Source: Actinomycetes bacterium (lineage in GTDB: Bacteria; Actinomycetota; Acidimicrobiia; Acidimicrobiales; Microtrichaceae). Taken from it: a stretch of DNA of 8,397 bases. A program made the translations under genes and the position numbers. Shown piece by piece: positions 1 through 5,344 of the stretch. Position 1 is the stretch's first letter, and every line of letters begins with the position of its first letter. The notes under the pieces are model-generated. The model was not told the origin of the DNA. It ran no database searches and was given only the letters and a program-made list of their open reading frames with translations. The stretch covers positions 1 through 8,397 of the forward strand of contig JAEVZA010000332.1 in NCBI GenBank assembly GCA_023392475.1. The letters run 5' to 3'.

Positions 1-46
1 CTCCCGTGGCGCCGGCCGGTCCCTCACCGGCGGCGTCGACCAGCAT
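1..46 (-). CDS. Probable 5' end of a further gene (partial, runs off the left edge)
   Basis: An ATG at 46-44 overlaps the TGA stop of the preceding Thr-rich protein gene by one base (TGATG), a common arrangement for translationally coupled genes in high-GC actinobacteria. A GGGAG at 61-57 lies 10 bases upstream. That is the same spacing as the GGAGG before the preceding gene. Only 15 codons are visible (MLVDAAGEGPAGATG), with no stop and no recognisable motif, so no function can be proposed. The frame could be chance. The overlap and the ribosome-binding-like sequence are the only support. Confidence 0.4.
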   Translation of the reverse strand, partial: MLVDAAGEGPAGATG

Positions 47-645
47 CAGACCGGTGCTCCCGACCGGCGCCGGCGGTGGCGCGCCAGCAGGGCGAGGCCG
101 ACGGCCGCCACGACGAGGGCGGACGCCGGGATCGCGGCGGCGATCGGGCTCTCGGCCACGGTCGGCGGTGGTTCCGTCGGCAGCGACGTCGTGGTGGTCG
201 ACCCCGGCTGGCTCGTCGTCGTGACCTCGGACGGCACCGTCGTCTCGGAGACCACCGTCGTGGCCGGCGCGACGGTGGTCGCGGCCTCGACCGACGCGTC
301 GGTGGCCCCCGACGTCCCGTCGCTCAGGTCCTGCGACGCGTACGGGTCGGGGTTGTAGTCGGCGTTGGAGGCGGCCGAGAGCGGCGACGAGGACGAGCGG
401 TCCCCACCGGTGCCGGTGTCGTCACCGGAGGGCGCCGAGCCGGTGGGTGCCGCTGCGCCCGCGGCCGGCGGGGCGGTCGTCGTGGTGGTGGTCGTGGTCG
501 TCGCGCGCTGCGACGCGGCGGCGCGCTCGGCGGCCGCCGATCCGGCGTCGAGCCGGGAGGCCGCGAAGATCGCCACGACGGCGAGCACCGGGGCGAGCAG
601 GAGCAGGAGCGTCTTGTCGCGCGGCAGGCGGGTCAGGACGTTCAT
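46..645 (-). CDS. Thr-rich surface protein with a membrane helix at each end
   Basis: The protein has 199 residues and matches no family that I recognise. Residues about 11-29 form a hydrophobic helix (signal anchor or signal peptide). Residues 31-160 are low complexity: nine consecutive Thr at 49-57, Ala/Pro/Gly/Ser segments, and a second Thr/Ser/Pro-rich part at 121-162. Residues about 168-188 form a second hydrophobic helix followed by ARHRRRR, which should stay inside the cell. The expected picture is an extracytoplasmic mucin-like stalk held in the membrane. The start is supported by GGAGG at 660-656, 10 bases upstream of the ATG. The gene follows the GT-C glycosyltransferase gene after 49 bases and probably shares its transcript. 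A Thr-rich stalk next to a GT39-like enzyme suggests, without proving, that it is O-glycosylated. The tail E165-S-P-I-x3-I-P173 matches that of the anchored protein encoded at 4524-5111. Confidence 0.8.
   Translation of the reverse strand: MNVLTRLPRDKTLLLLLAPVLAVVAIFAASRLDAGSAAAERAAASQRATTTTTTTTTAPPAAGAAAPTGSAPSGDDTGTGGDRSSSSPLSAASNADYNPDPYASQDLSDGTSGATDASVEAATTVAPATTVVSETTVPSEVTTTSQPGSTTTTSLPTEPPPTVAESPIAAAIPASALVVAAVGLALLARHRRRRSGAPV
475..501 (-). repeat. Threonine-codon microsatellite (9 ACS codons)
   Basis: Nine consecutive Thr codons, a mix of ACG and ACC, encode residues 49-57 of the Thr-rich surface protein. On the plus strand this reads as a run of GGT and CGT triplets. The run is in frame with the gene, so gain or loss of one triplet would only change the stalk length. 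The mixed codons make it an imperfect repeat. Confidence 0.85.
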
Positions 646-655
646 CGGCTCGGGT

Positions 656-660
656 CCTCC
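656..660 (-). promoter_or_regulatory. Ribosome binding site of the Thr-rich protein gene
   Basis: GGAGG on the minus strand, 10 bases before the ATG at 645. It fixes this ATG as the start and places it in the short gap after the glycosyltransferase stop at 695. Confidence 0.7.
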
Positions 661-694
661 GTCATCGGGTCGGTCGCCGGCGGCGGGAGGGCGA

Positions 695-2674
695 TCACGT
701 GCCGAACCCCTCCTCGGGATGGGCCCGCGGGGACGACGTCGGGCCGTCGACGGCGTACAGGCGGTACTCGCCGGCGCGGTCGTCGCCGCTCCCCCACGTC
801 TGCACGAGGTGCGCGATCGGCGCGCCGTCGCGCTGCCAGATCCGCGGGTGCTCCCGCACGAGCGCGTCGCCCGGCGTCGCCGGGCTGCGCAGCAGCAGGT
901 AGCGGACGCCGAAGGTCGCCGGATCGGCGACGACGGCCTCGAAGTCCCGGTCGGACGGGATCAGGTAGGTCTCGGGGCGGGGGGCGGCCGCGACGACCGC
1001 GAAGGTCGACGACGTGTCGGTCAGCACGGCACCGGGGACGACGCCCGGACGCCGGTCGATGTCGTTCGCGACCCGCTTGGCCAGCGCCGTGAGCGAGGTC
1101 CGCTCGGGCACCGTGTCGCCGGACACGACGGAGCGCACCCCGCGCACGAGGACGGCGTCGTCCGCGGCGCCGAGGTCGCCGGAGCGGACGACGCCGTACG
1201 ACAGGACGATCCCCGGGACGAGCGCGACGAGGGCGAGCGGTCGCAGCCACGGGCGACCGGCAGCGGCGGATCCACCGATCACGAGGACCAGCAGCAGGGT
1301 GAGCACCACCGCGCCGAACACGTACCGGAACCACGGGAAGGTGCCGCCCTGCGTGGCGAGCAGGAGCTGCAGCAGCACCGGGGTCCCGACGACCGTGACC
1401 GCGGCGAGGCCGCGCTTCGCCGCCCGGTCGCCGAGCCAGAGCACGGCCAGCACCAGGACGAGCACGACCGGCGCCGCGACGGCGACCTGCCGCAGGAAGA
1501 ACCACGCGCGACCCGGAGCGGAGAGGTCGCCGATGATCGACGCCGTCCCGCTCGCCGAGGCCCGGACCAGTGCGCTGTTGCCGTACTCGGAGGAGAACTG
1601 CGCGAACGGCTGGCCGATGATCACCCAGGAGATCAGCGCCCAGCCGACCACGGCCGCCATCGCGGGGAGCGCGAGCACGGTGACGTCGACCGACGTGCCG
1701 CGCAGGCGCCGCCGCCACGTCCAGTCCCGCGGCTGCCGCTGCGACGACACCACCGCGACCACCGCGGCCGCGGCGAGGATGGCCACGAGCACCTCGTAGC
1801 GCGCCAGGTACGCCAGGCCGAGCGCGATGCCGGCGCCCATGAGCGGTCGCACGTCGTCGTGCTCGAGCCACCTCGCCAGCTGGCACGCGGCGAGCACCAC
1901 GAAGAACGTGCCGCACGCCTCGCTCATGCCGTTGGCGCCGTACATCCACACGAGGGGGTGCGCGGCGGCGAGGGCGACGACCGACAGCCGGAACCAGCGC
2001 GGCGCGCCGCTGTCCCGTCCCCAGGACACGGCGAGGGCGAGCGTCCCGGCCATGAACGCCGCGGACACGACGACGCCGGCGAGGGCATCGGTGGTCAGGC
2101 TCGGCCACCACGACCGCAACGCCGTAAGCGGCACCTCGAAGGCGGTCGGGAACGGCCCCCAGATGAACCCGATCGACTCGGGGTGCGGATCACGACCGGC
2201 GACGACGGCCAGCGCGCTCTGGACGCGCGAGAGCGTGTCCCCGGGGAGCGCACCGGTGCGCGTCGACACGATCGCGCCGATCGCCGCGAACGCCAGGAAG
2301 GACACCGTGAAGACGGACGCGCCCTCGACGGGGATCGGCACCCGCCGCCGGCGACGGCGACGCCCTTCGAGCTCCGCCGCGCGGAGCCGGACGATCTGCT
2401 CCGCCTCCAGGACCGCCGGGTGCAGCGCGCCCGGGTCGACCGGTTCGCCGGGTCGCCTCGTCGGGACGTCGACCCCGCCGGCGGACGCGAGCCGCCTGCC
2501 GGCATCGGCGACCCCGGTGACCAGCGCGTCGCTCTCGGCCTCGACCCGAGCGAGCAGGTCGATGGCCACGCTGACGCGCACCTCCTCGCGGGCCAGGCGC
2601 CGGGCCAGTCGGCCGGCCACCTCGCGGGCGTCCTGAGGGCTCCGGGGTCGCGCCTCGGTGTCGGTCGACGTCAT
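695..2674 (-). CDS. GT-C type (GT39/ArnT/PMT-like) polytopic membrane glycosyltransferase
   Basis: The protein has 659 residues. Residues 1-111 are hydrophilic, Arg- and Glu-rich, probably helical and cytoplasmic, ending in seven consecutive Arg (105-111) as a positive-inside signal. From about 119 to 495 there are many hydrophobic segments. The first long extracytoplasmic loop carries GALPGDTLSR with Asp146, the position where GT-C enzymes place their catalytic acid. NGMSEACGTFF (248-258) and GLAYLARYEVL (286-296) resemble motifs of actinobacterial GT39 membrane proteins. Residues about 496-659 are a soluble, probably extracytoplasmic C-terminal domain. By family such enzymes move a sugar from a polyprenyl-phosphate donor to a lipid or protein on the outer face. 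The acceptor cannot be read here. The adjacent Thr-rich surface protein is a plausible but unproven one. The gene lies 16 bases after the coiled-coil gene. Its ribosome binding site is weak, so coupling to that gene is likely. Confidence 0.75.
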   Translation of the reverse strand: MTSTDTEARPRSPQDAREVAGRLARRLAREEVRVSVAIDLLARVEAESDALVTGVADAGRRLASAGGVDVPTRRPGEPVDPGALHPAVLEAEQIVRLRAAELEGRRRRRRRVPIPVEGASVFTVSFLAFAAIGAIVSTRTGALPGDTLSRVQSALAVVAGRDPHPESIGFIWGPFPTAFEVPLTALRSWWPSLTTDALAGVVVSAAFMAGTLALAVSWGRDSGAPRWFRLSVVALAAAHPLVWMYGANGMSEACGTFFVVLAACQLARWLEHDDVRPLMGAGIALGLAYLARYEVLVAILAAAAVVAVVSSQRQPRDWTWRRRLRGTSVDVTVLALPAMAAVVGWALISWVIIGQPFAQFSSEYGNSALVRASASGTASIIGDLSAPGRAWFFLRQVAVAAPVVLVLVLAVLWLGDRAAKRGLAAVTVVGTPVLLQLLLATQGGTFPWFRYVFGAVVLTLLLVLVIGGSAAAGRPWLRPLALVALVPGIVLSYGVVRSGDLGAADDAVLVRGVRSVVSGDTVPERTSLTALAKRVANDIDRRPGVVPGAVLTDTSSTFAVVAAAPRPETYLIPSDRDFEAVVADPATFGVRYLLLRSPATPGDALVREHPRIWQRDGAPIAHLVQTWGSGDDRAGEYRLYAVDGPTSSPRAHPEEGFGT

Positions 2675-2690
2675 GGGTCCGTTCGTGCCG

Positions 2691-3005
2691 TCAGCGGCGG
2701 AAGCGGCCGCGGCGCCGGTTCGGGGCCGCGTCGTCGGGATCGGACGTCCCGTCGGTCGCGGGCAGCCCGGCGGCGATCCGGTCGAGCTCGTGGATGGCCT
2801 GGCGGATCTCGGAGCGGACCGTCCGCTGGAGCGCGGTCAGCTCGTCCATCGCCACGCGCAGCTCGTCTCGGTGGTGCTCGATCATCGCGACGACCTCGGC
2901 CGCGACCGCAGCGAGCTCCTCCGGGGACGAGGCCGGCGACGCGGTCGGGCGGGCGGGCGACGCCGGCCGAGCGGTGAAGGTGTCCGGACGCTCGTCGATG
3001 CTCAT
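2691..3005 (-). CDS. Small coiled-coil protein of unknown function
   Basis: The protein has 104 residues. Residues 1-28 are Pro/Ser/Ala-rich and likely disordered. Residues about 29-79 form one long amphipathic helix with Leu, Val and Ile at heptad-like spacing (EELAAVAAEVV through AIHELDRIAAG). The tail (80-104) is acidic and then strongly basic, ending NRRRGRFRR. It has no signal peptide, membrane helix or cysteine, so it is probably cytoplasmic. The start is supported by GAGGAG at 3022-3017, 11 bases before the ATG. It is the first gene of the left-hand group, and the glycosyltransferase starts 16 bases after its stop. That enzyme also has a helical cytoplasmic N-terminal extension, so the two may interact, but this is inference. 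I do not recognise a family. Confidence 0.7.
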   Translation of the reverse strand: MSIDERPDTFTARPASPARPTASPASSPEELAAVAAEVVAMIEHHRDELRVAMDELTALQRTVRSEIRQAIHELDRIAAGLPATDGTSDPDDAAPNRRRGRFRR

Positions 3006-3188
3006 CTGCCCCAGTGCTCCTCGCTCGGACGGCCGGTCGGCGAGGCCGACGGGGTGGCCGCCCGCGGTCGTTGCGTGCCCGCTGCGGACGGTAGAGGTCG
3101 GGTCTGAACCGGACCTTGACCCGACGTGTCCCCCCGGTGAACCCCTGACGGCCGGAGACCGTCGACCGTCGCGGCCGGGCCCTCACGC

Positions 3189-3232
3189 CCGCCTCTCCCG
3201 GCGCCCGGCGCGCGCTGAGGGCCCGGAGGCGG
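3189..3232 (-). terminator. Second, weaker hairpin behind the PstS-like gene
   Basis: CCGCCTC at 3189-3195 pairs perfectly with GAGGCGG at 3226-3232, enclosing a 30-base GC-rich interior. It starts two bases beyond the stronger hairpin at 3235-3262. It may be part of a double terminator or simply reflect base composition. Confidence 0.3.
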
Positions 3233-3234
3233 AG

Positions 3235-3262
3235 CGGGGGCGCAGCCGCAGCTGCGCCCCCG
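3235..3262 (-). terminator. Strong GC-rich hairpin, probable terminator of the PstS-like gene
   Basis: A perfect 12-base-pair stem (CGGGGGCGCAGC against GCTGCGCCCCCG) closes a 4-base loop. It starts 61 bases past the stop of the soluble PstS-like gene. There is no T-run after it on the minus strand (CTCCGCCTCC follows), which is usual for terminators in high-GC actinobacteria. Being symmetric, it could act in either direction, but no plus-strand gene is present to need it. Confidence 0.6.
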
Positions 3263-3323
3263 GGTTCCGCTTCGGCGTGCCGGGTGCGGCCGGAGCCTCA
3301 CCCGTGCGTCCGGATCGCTCGGA

Positions 3324-4457
3324 TCAGGGCGCCGGCACCAGGCGGCAGATGCCGTTGGTGCGCTCGGTCGTGGGCAGGCGGATGTAGCCCGTGTCCGAGT
3401 AGATCTGGGTCAGCTCCTGGTAGTTGGTGAGACCCGTGAAGTCGTTGTTGTCGTGCGAGGTGCTGCCCCTGCACAGGAACTTCGTGTACTCACGCACCGC
3501 ACCCGCCTTGCCCGTGTCGGCACCGCCGAGCGCCTCACCGCCGGCCGGCGACGAGTCGGTCACGTCGGTCTTCTTGGTGACGTGGTAGATGAACCGGGTC
3601 AGCGAGTAGGAGTTGTTCGAGATCGCACCGGGGCTCGCCGCGACGCCGTCGACCGACCAGGCCTGCGCCGTCTGCCGCTTGTAGCCCCACGCCTTGAACT
3701 CGGCGTACGAGCCGAACCAGATGGCGTTGTTGGCGTCGACGCCCGAGTCGGCGAGGACCGGCTTCGAGTCGTTCTCGAACGGGTAGATGCCGTTGGAGAG
3801 CTTCTTGACGCAGCTGCCGGCGTTCGTGTCGAAGCCGAGGTACGTGTCGAAGGTCGCCTTCGTGCCGGAGGCCGGGTTCATGCCCCAGGGCTGGATCGTC
3901 TTGCCGGCGTCCGCCGCGTTGCCGGTGATCGTCTGCCAGCTGGTGATGGAGCAGTTGTAGATGCCCTGGATCTGCGCCTTGGTCAGGTTGCCCGGGGTGC
4001 GGGTGCCGTAGGTCTCGATCACGAGGCCGTCCTTGCCGAACGCCCAGAAGTTCAGCGCCGACTCACCCGAGGTCTTCGGGGCCCGCGAGGAGCGGGCGTA
4101 GTCGGCGTTGCCCGCGAGCAGGGACGCGATGCCCGCGCCGGAGCCCGTGGGGTAGCGCTCCACGAAGAAGTCGTGGTCCCAGTCGCCCTTGACGGCGGTC
4201 GAGGCGTTGGTCGGCGTCAGGCAGTTGCCGACGTTCGGGTCGCCCGCGGTGTTGTTGGTCTCGCAGCCCTGCGACTCGTTGTAGAGCCGGTCGGAGCGCG
4301 TGATGAACGGGTAGGTGGTGTCGGAGCCGGCGCCGACCACCTGGTCGGCCTTGTCGTCGAACCCCGACGGCTCCGGCGACGAAGCGCCGGCGATGCCGGA
4401 GGCACCGATCAGGGTGGCAGCTGCGAGCACCGTCGCAGCCATGACCTTGAGCTTCAT
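3324..4457 (-). CDS. Secreted PstS-like substrate-binding protein
   Basis: The protein has 377 residues. Residues 1 to about 26 are a signal peptide (KLK, hydrophobic core, AGA-S cleavage region) with no lipobox Cys, so the product should be soluble or wall-associated rather than a lipoprotein. PstS-type landmarks follow in order: GAGSDTTYPF (42-51), YPTGSGAGI (102-110), ARSSRAP (121-127), LTKAQIQGIYNCSITSW (158-174) and SGTKATF (197-203). Six cysteines (65, 79, 169, 216, 329, 371) could make three disulfides. In phosphate-binding PstS an Arg usually stands four residues before the SGT motif; here that position is Met193, so the ligand may not be phosphate. No pstC, pstA or pstB is in view. 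AAAGGA lies 7 bases before the ATG. The gene follows the anchored beta-protein gene by 66 bases and a strong hairpin follows it. Confidence 0.85.
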   Translation of the reverse strand: MKLKVMAATVLAAATLIGASGIAGASSPEPSGFDDKADQVVGAGSDTTYPFITRSDRLYNESQGCETNNTAGDPNVGNCLTPTNASTAVKGDWDHDFFVERYPTGSGAGIASLLAGNADYARSSRAPKTSGESALNFWAFGKDGLVIETYGTRTPGNLTKAQIQGIYNCSITSWQTITGNAADAGKTIQPWGMNPASGTKATFDTYLGFDTNAGSCVKKLSNGIYPFENDSKPVLADSGVDANNAIWFGSYAEFKAWGYKRQTAQAWSVDGVAASPGAISNNSYSLTRFIYHVTKKTDVTDSSPAGGEALGGADTGKAGAVREYTKFLCRGSTSHDNNDFTGLTNYQELTQIYSDTGYIRLPTTERTNGICRLVPAP

Positions 4458-4464
4458 GGTGGTG

Positions 4465-4470
4465 TCCTTT
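4465..4470 (-). promoter_or_regulatory. Ribosome binding site of the secreted PstS-like gene
   Basis: AAAGGA on the minus strand, 7 bases before the ATG at 4457. It agrees with the start that gives an N-terminal signal peptide. Confidence 0.7.
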
Positions 4471-4523
4471 GTGTCCGTGTTGCTTGGTTGATGACTTGGG
4501 GGGTTGACGATCGGGGCCCGCCG

Positions 4524-5111
4524 TCAGGCGAGCGCCGCACGACGGCGGAGGAACAGGAAGCCCCCCACCGCGACCAGACCCGCGGCGACCGGCAGCATCA
4601 CGCCGATGGGCGCCTCGGGGATCTCGTCGCCACCGACCTTGAAGGTGAAGGCCTGCTCGGCGGCGTCGAGCTTGTTGTTCTTGGAGTTGTTGGTCACCCG
4701 CACGTAGCAGGTCGTGTACTTGGTGACGCCCTGGGGGGCCGTGTCACCGGGGGCGAAGCAGCCCCAGCCGAGGTCGCCCTCGGGAGCCTCGCCGCGGAAG
4801 ACGGTCATCTGGATCGTGCCGCTGCCGTTGGCCGTGCCGTTCGGCGTGAGCTCGGAGAGCGTCGAGCAGTCGAGGGCGACGTTGAAGGTCGCGTCGTTGA
4901 TGCTCTTGCCGCAGACCTCGAGGAACATCAGCGTGTTCGCGGCCTGGCCGGTCCAGTTCACCGTGACGACCGCGTCGTTCTGGTTCGCCGTGACCGGCAC
5001 CGGGTTCGGGGTGACCGTCACGGTCCCGGCGGCACCGGACGTGCCGACCATGGTGGTCCCGAGCAGGAGGGTGACGCCGGCGAGGGCCAGCAGGATCTTT
5101 CGGACTCGCAT
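4524..5111 (-). CDS. Secreted disulfide-bearing beta protein (neocarzinostatin/Ig-like?) with C-terminal membrane anchor
   Basis: The protein has 195 residues. Residues 1 to about 28 are a signal peptide (MRVRK, Leu-rich core, GTSGAAG). Residues 29-160 look all-beta: TVTVTPNPVPV, VVTVNWTG, a Cys67/Cys82 pair, GTIQMTVFRG, a Cys118/Cys135 pair and CYVRVTNNS. Two strand-spaced Cys pairs and the N-terminal TVTVTP resemble the neocarzinostatin-type Ig fold, but this is a visual judgement. Residues 163-195 are an anchor: EIPEAPIGVMLP, a hydrophobic helix, then RRRAALA. There is no LPxTG motif, although LPVAAG (173-178) sits at the head of the helix. The same frame stays open far upstream; I chose ATG 5111 because GAAAGG precedes it by 7 bases and a signal peptide follows. 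It is the first gene of a probable two-gene unit with the secreted PstS-like protein. Confidence 0.75.
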   Translation of the reverse strand: MRVRKILLALAGVTLLLGTTMVGTSGAAGTVTVTPNPVPVTANQNDAVVTVNWTGQAANTLMFLEVCGKSINDATFNVALDCSTLSELTPNGTANGSGTIQMTVFRGEAPEGDLGWGCFAPGDTAPQGVTKYTTCYVRVTNNSKNNKLDAAEQAFTFKVGGDEIPEAPIGVMLPVAAGLVAVGGFLFLRRRAALA

Positions 5112-5118
5112 CGATGGG

Positions 5119-5124
5119 CCTTTC
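5119..5124 (-). promoter_or_regulatory. Ribosome binding site that decides the start of the anchored beta protein
   Basis: GAAAGG on the minus strand lies 7 bases before ATG 5111. It overlaps the only nearby alternative ATG (5126, giving MKGPS ahead of MRVRK), which therefore lacks a site of its own. This favours the start at 5111. Confidence 0.65.
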
Positions 5125-5159
5125 ATCTCCCGGACCGGACACAGCTCCGGCCCGGGGTG

Positions 5160-5188
5160 ATCCTCCGGGGTCCTGTGAAGGCCTTCAA
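5160..5188 (-). promoter_or_regulatory. Candidate sigma-70-type promoter of the anchored beta protein/PstS-like unit
   Basis: On the minus strand TTGAAG (5188-5183) and GAGGAT (5165-5160) are separated by 17 bases. They match the -35 consensus at 4 of 6 and the -10 consensus at 3 of 6, so the spacing is ideal but the boxes are imperfect. The site lies in the 233-base gap between the sortase-like gene and this unit and would give a leader of roughly 40 bases. The rest of the gap (5189-5344) shows no gene or clear terminator. Confidence 0.3.
5176..5187. promoter_or_regulatory. 12-base perfect palindrome over the candidate -35 box
   Basis: TGAAGGCCTTCA is a perfect inverted repeat with no spacer. 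It overlaps the candidate -35 box and the start of the spacer, where a repressor would block the promoter. A palindrome this long is expected about twice by chance in a window of this size, so its position is the only reason to list it. Confidence 0.25.
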
Positions 5189-5344
5189 GGGATCCGAGGG
5201 ACTGTTCCGCAGGAGTTCGATGGGTGTTCACCGAGTACCTCCACGCCGTTCCGACAGCGCCCGGAGCGCGCCGCATCGCCCGCCGTGGGCCGCCGGGGAG
5301 GGTGGCCGTGACGGGGCGGACGGTGGTCGCGCGGGCGGTCCGGA

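Larger units (their letters stand above)
3006..3323. other. 318-base intergenic region between two probable operons
   Basis: It lies between the stop of the soluble PstS-like gene and the start of the coiled-coil gene. The half nearer the PstS-like gene holds two adjacent GC-rich hairpins, given separately. The other half should hold the promoter of the left-hand genes. The best I can point to is TACCGT on the minus strand at 3093-3088, which fits the loose actinobacterial -10 pattern TAnnnT, but no convincing -35 box stands at the right distance. The open frames that cross this region are Arg/Pro/Gly-rich and look like composition artefacts. Confidence 0.5.

Noticed and set aside
642..2111. 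489-codon minus-strand open frame inside the glycosyltransferase gene
   Set aside because: It is out of frame with the glycosyltransferase and gives an Arg/Ala/Gly/His-rich product; the main frame has clear membrane helices.
365..2977. 870-codon plus-strand open frame
   Set aside because: It lies opposite the glycosyltransferase and its neighbours. Its product is an Arg/Gly/Asp/His/Glu-rich low-complexity chain with no hydrophobic pattern, as expected of an antisense frame in GC-rich coding DNA, while the minus-strand frames give clear membrane proteins.
3002..3301. 99-codon minus-strand open frame in the 318-base gap
   Set aside because: The product is an Arg/Pro/Gly-rich chain, the frame runs through the 12-base-pair hairpin, and it overlaps the start and ribosome binding site of the coiled-coil gene.
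5288..5307. Possible terminator hairpin after the sortase-like gene
   Set aside because: GGCCGCC and GGTGGCC pair on the plus strand only through a G-U pair; on the minus transcript this becomes an A/G mismatch, so the stem is weak for the gene it would serve.
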